Shown here one piece after another: positions 53,211 to 64,000 of a stretch of DNA of 64,000 nucleotides. The position numbers and the translations under genes are program-made. The DNA is from Magnetospirillum gryphiswaldense MSR-1 v2. Its GTDB lineage: Bacteria > Pseudomonadota > Alphaproteobacteria > Rhodospirillales > Magnetospirillaceae. Location of the stretch: assembly GCF_000513295.1 (NCBI RefSeq), contig NC_023065.1, positions 1,550,001-1,614,000 on the forward strand. Reading direction: 5' to 3'. The notes under the pieces are model-generated. The model did not search any database, was not told the DNA's origin, and saw nothing but the letters and a program-made list of their open reading frames with translations. Positions within the stretch are counted from its first letter, which is position 1. Each line of letters starts with the position of its first letter.

Positions 53211-53463
53211 GGTCTGTTTCTCCCTAGGGCTTTATCGCGAGCCGGCTGCTGGTTCCAGCGTTGGATGGGGTCTAACAGCCCAGCTTTTCCCAAGTTTCTC
53301 AGGATTATGACGAATTGTATCCGCGCAAAAAACCTGAGCAGGAAGACCGCTCATCTCAACGCTGGCAGCGATGGACGGCAAGACTAGCACAGAGATTTTG
53401 TCAAACACCGGCAAAACGGTGACGGAAGCGCCTGGGAACCACCCCGGGCAGCGGGCGGATCGG

Positions 53464-54195
53464 CTATGCGTCGCCCGACAGCCACAGCACTTCGGCGGTG
53501 AACAGATAGCCGGCGCCGTAGACGGTCTTGATCAGGCGCGGCGACTTGGCGTCACGCTCGATCTTCTTGCGGATGCGCGAAACCCGCACATCGATGGAAC
53601 GGTCATAGGGAAAGTCGTCGCGCTCGCAATCGGCGCCTTGCAATTGCTCGCGCGACAGCACCCGCTTGGGCGATTTCAACAGCGCCAGCAACAGGCCGGC
53701 CTCGGCGGCGGTCAGGCTTTCCTGATGGCCGTCATCGGCGACCAGGGTCAGATTGCCGGGATCGAACACCCATTCGCCGAAGCGCGCCCGCTGGGTGTCG
53801 GCGGCCATGGCCGCTCCGGCCAGTTGCTCGCGCCGGCGGATCACCGAATTGATGCGGGCGACCAGTTCGCGCGGCTCGAACGGCTTGACGATATAATCGT
53901 CGGCGCCCAGTTCCAGGCCCAGGACGCGGTCGGAAACACCGCCGCGCCCGGTCAGGATGATGACGCCGAAACGCACGTCGCCCCAAAGCTCGCGCACCAG
54001 GGTCAGGCCATCCATGTCGGGCAGGCCGAGATCGACCAGACACAACTCGGGGGCTTGACGGCGGATGGCGGCACGGGCGTCGCGGCCCGAGCCGAAGGCC
54101 TGGACCTCATAGCCATAGCCTTCCAGCACGGTACGCACCAGATTGCGGATATCGGCATCATCCTCGATCAGATACAGAAGCTTCCTGGCGCCCAA
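53464..54195 (-). CDS. OmpR/PhoB-family response regulator
   Basis: A 243-residue response regulator. Receiver (about 5-120): acidic IEDDADI, Asp55 in LVDLGLPDMDG, Lys in YIVKPFE. The winged-helix domain (about 140-235) has TAAEAGLLLALLKSPKRVLS and RSIDVRVSRIRKKIE, ending YGAGYLFTAEV. It starts 10 bases after the stop of the hybrid kinase on the same strand, so the two form an operon, and the kinase is its likely phosphodonor. Target genes unknown. Confidence 0.93.
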   Translation of the reverse strand: MGARKLLYLIEDDADIRNLVRTVLEGYGYEVQAFGSGRDARAAIRRQAPELCLVDLGLPDMDGLTLVRELWGDVRFGVIILTGRGGVSDRVLGLELGADDYIVKPFEPRELVARINSVIRRREQLAGAAMAADTQRARFGEWVFDPGNLTLVADDGHQESLTAAEAGLLLALLKSPKRVLSREQLQGADCERDDFPYDRSIDVRVSRIRKKIERDAKSPRLIKTVYGAGYLFTAEVLWLSGDA

Positions 54196-54205
54196 CCCGC
54201 GTCCC

Positions 54206-57052
54206 TCAGTTTCTTATGGCGGATCCCGACCGGCCGATGGCCTCGATCAGATCCTGTTTTTCCCATGGTTTGGCCAAGACTACCAGATCGGATCGGTCCT
54301 CGCTGCCATCAAAGGAGAAGCCGCTGATCAGAACCACCGAAATTTCCGGCCTGGTTTCCTTCACCCGCCGCGCCAGATCAACCCCTGATAGTCCAGGCAT
54401 GACGATATCGGATATCACCAGATGCAGGTCTTCGATCTGCTCGACCAGGGCCGCGGCCTCGTCGCCGCTTTCCGCCTCGACCACGGAAAAGCCCAGTTCG
54501 ACCAATTGCCGGCGGATGATCTGGCGCACGTCCTCGTTGTCCTCGGCCACCAGAGCCAGACGACCGGGCCAGCGCTGATCGGAAGTGGCCGAAATCAGGG
54601 CTTCCGGCTGCGCCACCGGCTCGGCCCTGGGCAGCAAGATGGTGACCCGTGCCCCTTCGCCCGCGTCGGAATCGATACGGATATAGCCGTGCGACTGCTT
54701 GACGAAACCATAGACCATGGACAGGCCCAGACCCGAGCCCTGTTCCTTGGTGGTGTAGAAGGGCTCGAAGGCGCGGGCCAGACTTTCGGGACCAAAGCCT
54801 TGGCCGTGATCGGCGACGATGATTTCCAGATAATCGTCGGCGGGGGCCATTTCGTCGAACATGGCCGGTTCGGTCAGGGTCCGGATGCGAGCGTTGATGT
54901 CCAGGCGACCGCCGCCGGGCATGGCGTCGCGGGCGTTGAGCACCAGATTGACCAGGGCGTTTTCCAACTGGTTCTGGTCGGCGATGGCCCAGCACGGCAC
55001 GTCTTCGGGCGGCAGGATCATGTCGATGGAACTGGGGAGCGAGCGCCTGAGCAGCACCGCCATTTCACGAATCAGCGCCCCCACGTCCACCGGCTGCGGC
55101 TTCAACGGCTGTCGGCGCGAGAAGGCCAGCAGGCGGCTGGTGATGTCGGCGCCGCGCCGCCCGGCCCGCTGCGCCGGTTCCAGAAACTCGTCCAGCCCCT
55201 CGACGCCGCCATAACGTTCGCGCGCGGCGGCCAGATTGCCGATGATGATGGACAGCAGATTGTTGAAATCATGGGCCAGCCCGCCCGACAACTGCCCCAC
55301 CGCGTTCAGGCGTTGGGCTTCCATCAGCCTTCGTTCGGTGTCTTTTTCGTCGGTGACGTCGAGCGACAGCACGAACATGCCCAGCACCGCCCCTTCCGGC
55401 CCCAGTTCCGGGATCAGGCTGTTCTTGGTGATCAGGCTGCGGCCATCCTGACCCGAGGGAAAGGCGTATTCGAACGACGCGGCTTCACCGGCGAAGGTAC
55501 GGGCCAGATAAGGCGCGATGCTGTCATGGGCGTGGCGACCCACCACCTCGGCCAGATAGCGCCCGACCACCTGATCCTTGTCGCGCCGCACCAGATCGGC
55601 CCAACGGCGATTGGCGAAGCGGATGCGCTGGTCGCGGTCCAGATAGGCGATGGCCGCCGGAATGGCGTCGAGGATCAGGCGCTGACGCGCCTCGGTGTCG
55701 GCCAGGGCCATTTGCGCCCGGTCCTGCAATTCCACCGCCTGCAACAGGCGGCGATTGCTGTCCTCAAGCTCCATGGTGCGGTGGCGGACCCGGCTGTCCA
55801 AGGTGGCGATGTTGTCGCGCACCCGCTGGATCATGCCGTCGAAACCGGCGGCCAGGATGCCGATTTCGTCATCGCGGACGATACCGGTGCGGGCGCTGAG
55901 ATCGCCGGCGCTGACCTGCGCCGCCGTCTCGGCCAACCGGCGCAAGGGTTCCACCAGACGCCGCGCCGCCAGCCAGGCCAGGGCGATGCCGATGACCAGG
56001 ATGGCCAAAGCCACCATCATGATGCGGTTGGACAGTTCCACCGCCGATTTGCGCAAGTCTTCCACATAGACCGACGAGGCGATGTACCAATCGAAGCCGG
56101 GGAAGTGCCGCACCCACGAAATCTTCTGATAGACGTAATTGTCGGGGTCTTCCGGCTTGTCCCACAGATAATAGACCGGCTGGCCGCTATCGGCGGCGGC
56201 CTTCAGCTCGTCGGCGATGGAATGGCCCGACAGCGGGTTGTTTTTACGGGAAAACTCCGTCCCCTCGATATTGGAATTGGGATGGATGATCATGTTGTTG
56301 CGGGCGTCGAAGATATAGACGTAGCCGGTGGCGTTGATGCGGATGGCGCGCAGCACCTGGCGCAGATCCTCCACCGCTTCGTTCATGCGCTTGGCCACCT
56401 CGGCATCGATATCGGCCAGATAGGCCCCCGTCCCCACCACCAGCCGGTGACGGGGCAAATCCTTGAAATAGGAAATCTTCTGATCGGTCAGGGCCGGGCT
56501 GTTGCCCTTGGGCCGCGCCCACGGATAGGTGTGGAAGCCCTCGCCCCAGGCGCGCGCGGTGGAAATGATCACCGGAATGATGGTGTTGCCCGACTGGTCG
56601 CGGAAATCGGCGGCGTTGCGGCCCTGAAAATAGGGGTCGGGATGGGACAGCAGGTTGGAATAGTAGTCGGTGACCCAGATGTAGTCGTCGTTGCCGTACT
56701 TCATCGCCCGCAGGCCTTCGAACACCTGGCGCCGTGCCTCGGCATCGGATATCTCACCGCGATCGCGCTGGGCGAACACCCAGTCTATGTAGGCGGCGGC
56801 CAATTGCACCACGTTGCGCAATTGCTGCTTGTACGATTTTTCCGTCTCGGCCCGCTGCTCTTCCAGGCCGCCCTTGATCTTCGCCGCCATCTTGAAGACG
56901 TTTTCCAAGATGGCGCCGCTGGCGTTCAGCTCGATCTCATAGGCCTTCTGCTCGACCAACGGCACCACCAGCAGATAGACGGCAGCCGAAAACAGGCCGA
57001 CGACGATCAGCATGGTGGAAAACAGGCGGTGAAATAGACGAGACCGGATCAT
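54206..57052 (-). CDS. hybrid histidine kinase with tandem Cache sensor, HAMP, PAS and receiver
   Basis: A 948-residue inner-membrane sensor. Helices at about 10-32 and 343-364 bound a periplasmic region that appears to contain two Cache_2-type domains (about 33-225 and 226-335; each has a DYIWVTD- or YVYIFDA-like strand and HP-rich turn). HAMP (365-420), PAS (about 450-570), HisKA with His594 in GLAHDFNNLLS, ATPase domain with Asn706, and a C-terminal receiver with Asp882 in VISDIVMPGLSG follow. The HDFNNLL type of kinase differs from the phytochrome-type cores elsewhere in the window. The C-terminal receiver may compete with the downstream response regulator for phosphate. Confidence 0.92.
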   Translation of the reverse strand: MIRSRLFHRLFSTMLIVVGLFSAAVYLLVVPLVEQKAYEIELNASGAILENVFKMAAKIKGGLEEQRAETEKSYKQQLRNVVQLAAAYIDWVFAQRDRGEISDAEARRQVFEGLRAMKYGNDDYIWVTDYYSNLLSHPDPYFQGRNAADFRDQSGNTIIPVIISTARAWGEGFHTYPWARPKGNSPALTDQKISYFKDLPRHRLVVGTGAYLADIDAEVAKRMNEAVEDLRQVLRAIRINATGYVYIFDARNNMIIHPNSNIEGTEFSRKNNPLSGHSIADELKAAADSGQPVYYLWDKPEDPDNYVYQKISWVRHFPGFDWYIASSVYVEDLRKSAVELSNRIMMVALAILVIGIALAWLAARRLVEPLRRLAETAAQVSAGDLSARTGIVRDDEIGILAAGFDGMIQRVRDNIATLDSRVRHRTMELEDSNRRLLQAVELQDRAQMALADTEARQRLILDAIPAAIAYLDRDQRIRFANRRWADLVRRDKDQVVGRYLAEVVGRHAHDSIAPYLARTFAGEAASFEYAFPSGQDGRSLITKNSLIPELGPEGAVLGMFVLSLDVTDEKDTERRLMEAQRLNAVGQLSGGLAHDFNNLLSIIIGNLAAARERYGGVEGLDEFLEPAQRAGRRGADITSRLLAFSRRQPLKPQPVDVGALIREMAVLLRRSLPSSIDMILPPEDVPCWAIADQNQLENALVNLVLNARDAMPGGGRLDINARIRTLTEPAMFDEMAPADDYLEIIVADHGQGFGPESLARAFEPFYTTKEQGSGLGLSMVYGFVKQSHGYIRIDSDAGEGARVTILLPRAEPVAQPEALISATSDQRWPGRLALVAEDNEDVRQIIRRQLVELGFSVVEAESGDEAAALVEQIEDLHLVISDIVMPGLSGVDLARRVKETRPEISVVLISGFSFDGSEDRSDLVVLAKPWEKQDLIEAIGRSGSAIRN

Positions 57053-57164
57053 ACCGCCTTATTATCCACAGCCTTCGTTTTTTCACAAGCATTGCCCGCA
57101 ACAGCGCAAATGTAACCAAATGTGAAAAATGATATTTATTCGTTTCAATAAAAACAAGATCACA

Positions 57165-57380
57165 TCAATCAGCAGCAAGTCTTTTCTTCAAATCATTCAA
57201 CACAAATAAACGAATGGCTGATGACAAATTGCCATCACGGTCGGTATCGATAACGCTGACAAGCTGATTGATGGACACCCCATCGCGTTCGGATATTTTC
57301 TTCAATTCATCCCAGAATGCCGGCTCCATCGTTATGGAACTGGCATGACCGGCAATGATGATCGAGTGTTTTTTCAGCAT
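57165..57380 (-). CDS. small ribbon-helix-helix protein
   Basis: A 71-residue protein of the RHH_4-like family found in alphaproteobacteria. The pattern is IIIAGHASSITMEPAFWDEL, then ISERDGVSINQLVSVID and NLSSAIRLFVLNDLK. Ribbon-helix-helix proteins bind DNA as dimers, but members of this subgroup have no well-established targets. No toxin gene is adjacent, so it is not obviously an antitoxin. It lies in an AT-rich stretch between the hybrid kinase and the FlaF-like gene. No strong ribosome site was seen upstream of the ATG. Confidence 0.78.
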   Translation of the reverse strand: MLKKHSIIIAGHASSITMEPAFWDELKKISERDGVSINQLVSVIDTDRDGNLSSAIRLFVLNDLKKRLAAD

Positions 57381-57583
57381 GGCGTGACACTTTTAAGAAC
57401 AGGGACAGATATATCAGGATGATTTCATAATTCTGTAAATGGAAACATCAAGGATCGTCGGTATAGCATACTTGCCGCAGGGTTGGACAAAGCCCACCCC
57501 AAACCTCCGGTGGATTGAGGATGCGCACAACCCATCCTACACTCGTCGCCGCTGGGAAAGAACAGGACTTAGGGAGGACAGAA
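57381..57583. other. divergent intergenic region
   Basis: This 203-base gap between the ribbon-helix-helix gene and the FlaF-like gene is AT-rich in its left half. It contains no further gene or clear structure, and probably holds both promoters. Confidence 0.4.
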
Positions 57584-58015
57584 ATGGAATCCGCGCCCAT
57601 TCCCGTACGCCTGACCTTGAACGAAAGCACCGCCGCTGCCCTGGCCGAGGCCGCCGACGACCTGTGCAGCGCCTGCGACACCGACCATTTCGTCGCCGCG
57701 CTCGACATCAACCACCGTCTGTGGCTGACCCTGTCGCGCATCGCCAGCGCCAAAGCCTGGCTGGACCCCAACCGCCATCTGGCTGATTTCGTCGTTTCCG
57801 CCTCGCGCACCGCCGGGCGCGGTCTGTCGGATGACAAGCTGGAAGCCCTGGTGGAAATCAACCGCGAGGTGTCCAAGCGGCTGACCAGCGGGCGGGCGCT
57901 GCCACCCATCCGCCAACGGGCCAAGCTGGCTTGGCAGGAGCGTGGCCGCCCCTATGGGGTGCCGCTGGAGCGCTGGCTGATCGCCGAAATGGAACGCCAA
58001 GCCAAGGCCCACTGA
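57584..58015 (+). CDS. hypothetical protein, weakly FlaF-like
   Basis: A 143-residue soluble helical protein. The middle, DHFVAALDINHRLWLTLSRI followed by LADFVVSASRTAGRGL and LEALVEINREVSKRL, follows the pattern of FlaF flagellin-synthesis regulators (helix with NxxLW, then a final IN-REIA-GL helix). FlaF is shorter (about 110-120 residues) and normally next to flagellin and flbT genes, which are absent here, so the link is tentative. The N- and C-terminal extensions are not recognised. The ATG has GGAGGACAG upstream. The stop is directly abutted by the end of the DUF983 gene on the other strand. Confidence 0.6.
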   Translation: MESAPIPVRLTLNESTAAALAEAADDLCSACDTDHFVAALDINHRLWLTLSRIASAKAWLDPNRHLADFVVSASRTAGRGLSDDKLEALVEINREVSKRLTSGRALPPIRQRAKLAWQERGRPYGVPLERWLIAEMERQAKAH

Positions 58016-58396
58016 TCACAAACCGTCATCATGGCGTTCGTCGCCTTGCAGGCGCAAACGCCACATCAGCGCCACCGTCGCCCCCTTGAAGGCCGGCAGC
58101 AGCAAGGCGGTCAGGACACTGGCGGCCAACAGCGCCACCACCATGAACCAGCCCATGGGCGGCGCCCAGGCCTGCTCGATCCACAGGCACAGCGGCACCA
58201 CCAGATGGGCGACGGCGAAGAGGGTGAAATAGGCCGGGCCGTCATCGGCACGGATATGGCCCAGGGGCTCACCACAGCATTCACAGGTTTCCACCACCCG
58301 CAAATAGGCGTGCAATACCCTGCCGTGGCCGCAACTGGGGCAAAGACCGCAGAAGCCGCGCGCCAGAACACGGGCGATGGAGACGGGCATAGGCAT
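58016..58396 (-). CDS. DUF983 family membrane protein
   Basis: A 126-residue protein of the DUF983 family. A cysteine-rich N-terminal part (CGLCPSC and CECCGEPL, like a zinc ribbon) is followed by two hydrophobic helices (about 55-72 and 78-105, VALLAASVLTALLLPAF). No function is established for the family that I can state. The start is uncertain: ATG at this position or two codons later; a longer open frame would overlap the grxD terminator at 58448 and is rejected. Confidence 0.8.
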   Translation of the reverse strand: MPMPVSIARVLARGFCGLCPSCGHGRVLHAYLRVVETCECCGEPLGHIRADDGPAYFTLFAVAHLVVPLCLWIEQAWAPPMGWFMVVALLAASVLTALLLPAFKGATVALMWRLRLQGDERHDDGL

Positions 58397-58447
58397 GAAG
58401 TCTAGATGGCGCCGCCCGGCAGCGATTGCCAGTCCCGGACGGACATG

Positions 58448-58479
58448 AAAAAAGCCCGAAACCACAGCTTCGGGCTTTT
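58448..58479. terminator. intrinsic terminator after grxD
   Basis: AAAAGCCCGAA (58450-58460) and TTCGGGCTTTT (58469-58479) form a perfect 11-bp stem with an 8-base loop. On the minus strand the hairpin ends in a six-U run, directly after the grxD stop. Confidence 0.88.
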
Positions 58480-58498
58480 CCGGCGATCAGATCCGGGA

Positions 58499-58831
58499 TC
58501 AGGCGTTGGAAGGAACGCCCTTATCCTTCAGCAAAGCGGCCAGCTCGCCGTTGCCGGCCATTTCGCGCACGATGTCGCAACCGCCGACGAACTCGCCCTT
58601 GACGTAAAGCTGCGGCAAGGTCGGCCAGTTGGTGTACTGCTTGATGCCTTCGCGCAAGGACGGATCGACCAGGATGTCGATGCCCTTGAACTTGACGCCC
58701 AGCGCGGTCAACACCTGGACGACGGCGGCGGAGAAGCCGCATTGCGGGAACATGGGCGTCCCCTTCATGTACACGACCACGTCGTTTTCACTGAGGTCCT
58801 GCTGAATGCGTTCGAAAACCGGATTGCTCAT
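58499..58831 (-). CDS. grxD: monothiol glutaredoxin Grx4/GrxD type
   Basis: A 110-residue monothiol glutaredoxin. The active site CGFS is at 31-34 in MFPQCGFSA; WPTLPQLYVKGEFVGGCDIV supplies the glutathione-binding loop. This type binds a 2Fe-2S cluster with glutathione, often as a heterodimer with BolA, and takes part in iron-sulfur delivery. It lies downstream of a bolA gene on the same strand (111-base gap), which supports that partnership. A strong terminator follows. Confidence 0.95.
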   Translation of the reverse strand: MSNPVFERIQQDLSENDVVVYMKGTPMFPQCGFSAAVVQVLTALGVKFKGIDILVDPSLREGIKQYTNWPTLPQLYVKGEFVGGCDIVREMAGNGELAALLKDKGVPSNA

Positions 58832-58942
58832 GGATGCGACCTATCTGCGAGAAGTAAGGCGGAATTGGAATTGTTTCAATGTAGGGTGCCAAAGCCGCCG
58901 GTGCAACATGCTTGCCGCACGCCATGTCGGCTTTGACGCCGA

Positions 58943-59200
58943 TCAACCCTTGGCCCAGTCCGGTGCCGTCTCGGGGGTCGCTGTCTGCAGGGCCAAGGCG
59001 TGCAATTCGCCGCCCATCTTGCCTTGCAGCGCGCCATAGACCATCTGGTGCTGGGCGACGCGGGACTTGCCCTTGAAGGCTTCCGACACCACCATGGCGG
59101 AATAATGATCGCCGTCGCCGCGCAGATCCTCGATGATGACCTTGGCGTCGGGAAAGGCCTCTTTGATCATCTGTTCGATCACACTGGCTTCCATGGGCAT
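58943..59200 (-). CDS. BolA-family protein
   Basis: An 85-residue BolA-like protein. The pattern [20 protein letters not shown], then [21 protein letters not shown] and the C-terminal ELHALALQT includes the conserved His that contributes to a 2Fe-2S cluster shared with monothiol glutaredoxin. The start is the ATG nine bases after AGGAG; a TTG two codons earlier and an ATG two codons later are alternatives. Adjacent to grxD; purL lies further upstream with two unrelated genes between. Confidence 0.92.
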   Translation of the reverse strand: MPMEASVIEQMIKEAFPDAKVIIEDLRGDGDHYSAMVVSEAFKGKSRVAQHQMVYGALQGKMGGELHALALQTATPETAPDWAKG

Positions 59201-59266
59201 GAACAAAATCTCCTGCTGGGGCTTTAGGCGAAAGCGCGGGCATCTTGCGCCAAACAGACGGGAAAA

Positions 59267-60127
59267 TCAAAGCCGGCGGCTGGGCCAGGAATACAGGCAC
59301 AGCCCGCACCAGATGGCGGCGAAGGCGACCATGTGGGCCTGGGTGAAGGCTTCGCCGAACAAAAACACCGCCACCAGCATCTGCACCGTCGGATTGATGT
59401 ACATCATCAAACCCAAGGTCGACAGCCGCAACCGCCGCGCCCCATAGGCGAACAGGGCCAGCGGAATGGCGGTCAAGGGGCCGGCAACGGCGATCAGGGC
59501 AATCACCTGGGGCGCAGCGTCATGCACCACCACGCCGCCGCCGCTCCACAGCAGATAGCCCAAGGCCAGCGGCACCAGCACCACGGCTTCCACGAACAAT
59601 CCGGCCATGGCGCCGACGACGATGGTTTTGCGCAGCAAACCATAAGCGCCGAAGCTGACGGCCAGCACCAGAGCCACCCACGGCAGACCGGTTCCGACCG
59701 CCACCAGCCAGCCGACGCCCAGGGCGGCCAATGCCACCGCCGCCCCCTGCCGCCGGCTCAGGCGTTCGCCCAGCACGACACGGGCCAGCACCACCGAAAT
59801 CAGCGGAAAGATGAAATAGCCCAAACTGGCTTCCAACGCCCGACCATTGGCGGTGGCCCAGATGAACACGCCCCAATTCACGGCGATGGCCACCGACGAT
59901 CCCAACAACCCGCGCAGCACCTTGGTATCGGTCAGGGCGACGCGGATTTCCGCCAGACGCCCCCAGGCCGATTGAAACAACAGGGCGAAAAGCGCACCGC
60001 CGATAATGCGATGGGCCAGCACCTCGGCGGCGGGAACGGCACCCAAGGCATGGAAATAGATGCCGAACACCCCCCAACACAAAAAGGCGGTCAGGGCAGC
60101 GAAGGCACCGGCACGGGCAGGCTCCAT
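59267..60127 (-). CDS. rarD: RarD-type EamA transporter
   Basis: A 286-residue inner-membrane protein with about ten helices, of the RarD branch of the EamA/DMT superfamily. Typical are FLCWGVFGIYFHALGAVPAAE, VNWGVFIWATANGRALEASLGYF-type sequence and the C-terminal GLMMYINPTVQMLVAVFLF. The substrate is not established. The ATG follows CTGGAG; an upstream start would add non-conserved residues. It is divergent from the GGDEF gene and lies between purL and bolA. Confidence 0.88.
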   Translation of the reverse strand: MEPARAGAFAALTAFLCWGVFGIYFHALGAVPAAEVLAHRIIGGALFALLFQSAWGRLAEIRVALTDTKVLRGLLGSSVAIAVNWGVFIWATANGRALEASLGYFIFPLISVVLARVVLGERLSRRQGAAVALAALGVGWLVAVGTGLPWVALVLAVSFGAYGLLRKTIVVGAMAGLFVEAVVLVPLALGYLLWSGGGVVVHDAAPQVIALIAVAGPLTAIPLALFAYGARRLRLSTLGLMMYINPTVQMLVAVFLFGEAFTQAHMVAFAAIWCGLCLYSWPSRRL

Positions 60128-60306
60128 ATCAACTCCAGGGTGATAAAGCCGATATAAGTATAACAAAATAAAACATACCGATTACAAAAGCTCTACATTT
60201 TACAACAAAATTCATGACAACAACCAAATCACAACTCATATGATATTTGGGAAGCGCTGAAATTAATCACAGCATTAATACATATGTATAGTTATTGGGG
60301 TCGGGC
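60128..60306. promoter_or_regulatory. AT-rich divergent promoter region of rarD and the GGDEF gene
   Basis: This 179-base region is unusually A/T-rich compared with its surroundings (runs such as AACAAAATAAAACATA, TTTTACAACAAAATTC). The right end has TTAATCACAGCATTAATACA and TATAGT shortly before the GGDEF start, a reasonable -10. No -35 or operator was fixed. Confidence 0.4.
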
Positions 60307-61311
60307 ATGCCAACACCAGAACAACTAATGGAAATCATATCGATCCAGACCGAAATCGCTAAGCTTGGATTGGATTTACCCAATGTCATGCAACTGGTGA
60401 CGGATCGCACCTTATCACTGATCGGGGCGGATGGGGCCGCCATCGAACTGGCCGAGGGCGACGAAATGGTCTATCGCGCCACCGCTGGCAGTGCCCAGTC
60501 GCAAATCGGCCTGCGTATCAAACGCGACAACAGCCTGTCGGGGCTGGCGGTCAGAGAGGGGGAAACCCTGCTGTCGGCGGATTGCGAAACCGACCATCGC
60601 GTCGACATCAATGCCTGCCGCAAGGTCGGTCTGCGCTCGATGATCGTGATGCCGCTTCATCATAACGGCGCGACGGTGGGGGTGCTGAAGGCAATGTCGG
60701 CCCACCCCGCCGCATTCAGAGACCAGGATGTCAAGCTGTTGAACCTGCTGTCGGAGGTGGTCGGCGCCGCCATGTTCTTCGCCACCAAATACAATGCCGA
60801 CGATTTGTTTTATCAGGCCACTCATGACAGCCTGACCGGGCTGGCCAACCGGGCGCTGTTCATGGATCGCCTGCGCACGCTGACATCACAACATGCGCGC
60901 GAACAAAAGGCCGCCGGTATCCTGATGATCGACCTGAACGGCCTTAAACAGGTCAACGACAGCTTCGGCCATCGGGCCGGCGACGCCATGATCAAGGAAG
61001 CGGCCAATCGCCTGAAGCAGGTGGCCCGCCAGTCGGACACGGTCGCCCGCTTGGGTGGCGACGAGTTCGGCGCGATCTTGTCGCCGGTGGAAATGGAAAA
61101 CGGTATCCAGGCCGTCATCGACCGCATCACAGCCGAAACCGCCTCGCCGTTCCAGTTCGAGAATCGCACCTTCCAACTGAGCGCCAGTATCGGCGCCGCC
61201 CACTTTCCCGATGAAAGCGTCGAGATCGAGCATCTGATCGAGTTGGCCGACCAGCGCATGTACGAGGTCAAACGCCGTCACCACGACCGCACCCGCCCCG
61301 AAATCCACTGA
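60307..61311 (+). CDS. GAF-domain diguanylate cyclase
   Basis: A 334-residue soluble protein. An N-terminal GAF domain (about 20-165; GADGAAIELAEGDEMVYRA, SGLAVREGE) precedes a full GGDEF domain (about 175-330) with THDSLTGLANRALFMDRL and active-site GGDEF. The I-site RQSD lies five residues before it, so it is expected to make cyclic di-GMP with feedback control. The GAF ligand is unknown. ATG start after TTGGGG; a TTG four codons earlier is possible. A bidirectional terminator separates it from purL. Confidence 0.92.
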   Translation: MPTPEQLMEIISIQTEIAKLGLDLPNVMQLVTDRTLSLIGADGAAIELAEGDEMVYRATAGSAQSQIGLRIKRDNSLSGLAVREGETLLSADCETDHRVDINACRKVGLRSMIVMPLHHNGATVGVLKAMSAHPAAFRDQDVKLLNLLSEVVGAAMFFATKYNADDLFYQATHDSLTGLANRALFMDRLRTLTSQHAREQKAAGILMIDLNGLKQVNDSFGHRAGDAMIKEAANRLKQVARQSDTVARLGGDEFGAILSPVEMENGIQAVIDRITAETASPFQFENRTFQLSASIGAAHFPDESVEIEHLIELADQRMYEVKRRHHDRTRPEIH

Positions 61312-61322
61312 GGCGGCAAAAG

Positions 61323-61364
61323 AAAAGGCCGGCCTTCACCGCCAAGGGTGAAGACCGGCCTTTG
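61323..61364. terminator. bidirectional intrinsic terminator
   Basis: AAAGGCCGG-c-CTTCACC pairs with GGTGAAG-a-CCGGCCTTT (16 bp with one internal mismatch) around a short loop. It lies between the stops of the GGDEF gene and the convergent purL. Confidence 0.88.
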
Positions 61365-61376
61365 TCATGATCATAA

Positions 61377-63571
<2,195 letters not shown>

Positions 63572-63575
<4 letters not shown>

Positions 63576-64000
63576 GACAACGCCTCCACCAGCGAATCGA
63601 ACATCAGCTTGCCGTCGGACCCGCCCAGCAGATCCTCGGCCAAGCGTTCCGGGTGCGGCATCAGGCCCAGCACGTTCTTCTTGGTATTATAAACACCGGC
63701 GACGTTGCCCAAGCTGCCATTGGGATTGAACTCGGGCGCGACAGTACCGTCGGCACCGCAATAGCGGAAGGCCACCTGACCGTTGTCTTCCATTTCCCGA
63801 TAGGTCTTGGGATCGACGAAGTAATTACCCTCGGCATGGGCGATGGGGAAGCGCACCACGTCGCCGCTGCGGTAATAGCGGCAGAAATCGGTGCGGTCGT
63901 TCTCCACCCGCAGATGCACGTCGCGGCAGATGAACTTGAGCGCGGCATTGCGCATCAGCACGCCGGGCAGCAGCCCCGCTTCGGTGATGATCTGGAAGCC
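63572..64000 (-). CDS. purQ: phosphoribosylformylglycinamidine synthase subunit PurQ (partial)
   Basis: The C-terminal 142 residues of PurQ, the glutamine amidotransferase subunit; the N-terminal part with the nucleophilic Cys lies beyond the right edge. The reading frame is open to base 64000 ([18 protein letters not shown] precedes the first internal Met). The catalytic triad end MPHPER is present near the C-terminus, and [12 protein letters not shown] is typical. It supplies ammonia to PurL, with which it overlaps by 4 bases; purS is expected further upstream. Confidence 0.95.

Noticed and set aside
53375-53404. Minus-strand promoter with TTGACA upstream of the acyl-CoA synthetase operon
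   Set aside because: The -35 is perfect, but no acceptable -10 lies 16-18 bases away.

Overview
The window looks like chromosomal DNA of a GC-rich alphaproteobacterium of the Rhodospirillales, most like Magnetospirillum. The basis is overall protein character: COQ9 next to rpsU, a three-subunit PntAA/PntAB/PntB transhydrogenase, a single-chain indolepyruvate oxidoreductase, a purQ-purL region near bolA and grxD, and a very high density of sensory genes. The genus is inference. No tRNA, rRNA, insertion sequence, prophage or CRISPR array was recognised. About 51 protein genes are called, one of them (purQ) cut by the right edge.

Layout. 1-229: no gene, but a striking run of hairpins with a shared G-rich (or, on the other strand, C-rich) loop and different stems. 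230-7518: sensory block with a Cache-type histidine kinase divergent from a TorR-like regulator, then a kinase / single-domain receiver / hybrid-kinase operon. 7596-10409: Nudix hydrolase, a kinase-like plus P-loop fusion, and a UspA protein. 10498-14955: a reverse-strand group with modB, modC, a NifX-like protein and a PhnD-type sensor kinase. 15028-20251: RidA, EamA transporter, LysR regulator, diguanylate cyclase, phenylacetate-CoA ligase. 20265-22687: COQ9, rpsU and a soluble chemoreceptor-like Cache protein. 22761-25717: proton-translocating transhydrogenase operon. 26108-30683: CHASE2 nucleotide cyclase, OmpA lipoprotein, FecR protein and a cyclic-nucleotide-binding protein whose N-terminal half looks like a dead protein kinase. 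30886-41447: PepF, acyl-CoA ligase, a solute-binding protein plus kinase pair, nucleotide-sugar epimerase, indolepyruvate oxidoreductase. 41557-45186: a 1209-residue duplicated TPR/glycosyltransferase-like protein. 45323-53210: reverse-strand fatty-acyl oxidation and electron-transfer-flavoprotein genes. 53464-57052: a response regulator and hybrid kinase. 57165-64000: small genes, glutaredoxin, BolA, RarD, a GAF-GGDEF protein, purL and partial purQ.

How it works together. The main theme is signal transduction: six histidine kinases, three response regulators, two diguanylate cyclases, one class III nucleotide cyclase with a neighbouring cyclic-nucleotide effector, and one chemoreceptor-like protein. 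The metabolic blocks concern redox balance (transhydrogenase, ETF/ETF-QO), acyl-CoA and aryl-acid activation, molybdate supply linked to FeMo-cofactor handling, and purine synthesis. Dispersed palindromic repeats occur between genes: four copies of an ACACGGAT-rich element and one copy of a common bacterial palindromic repeat.
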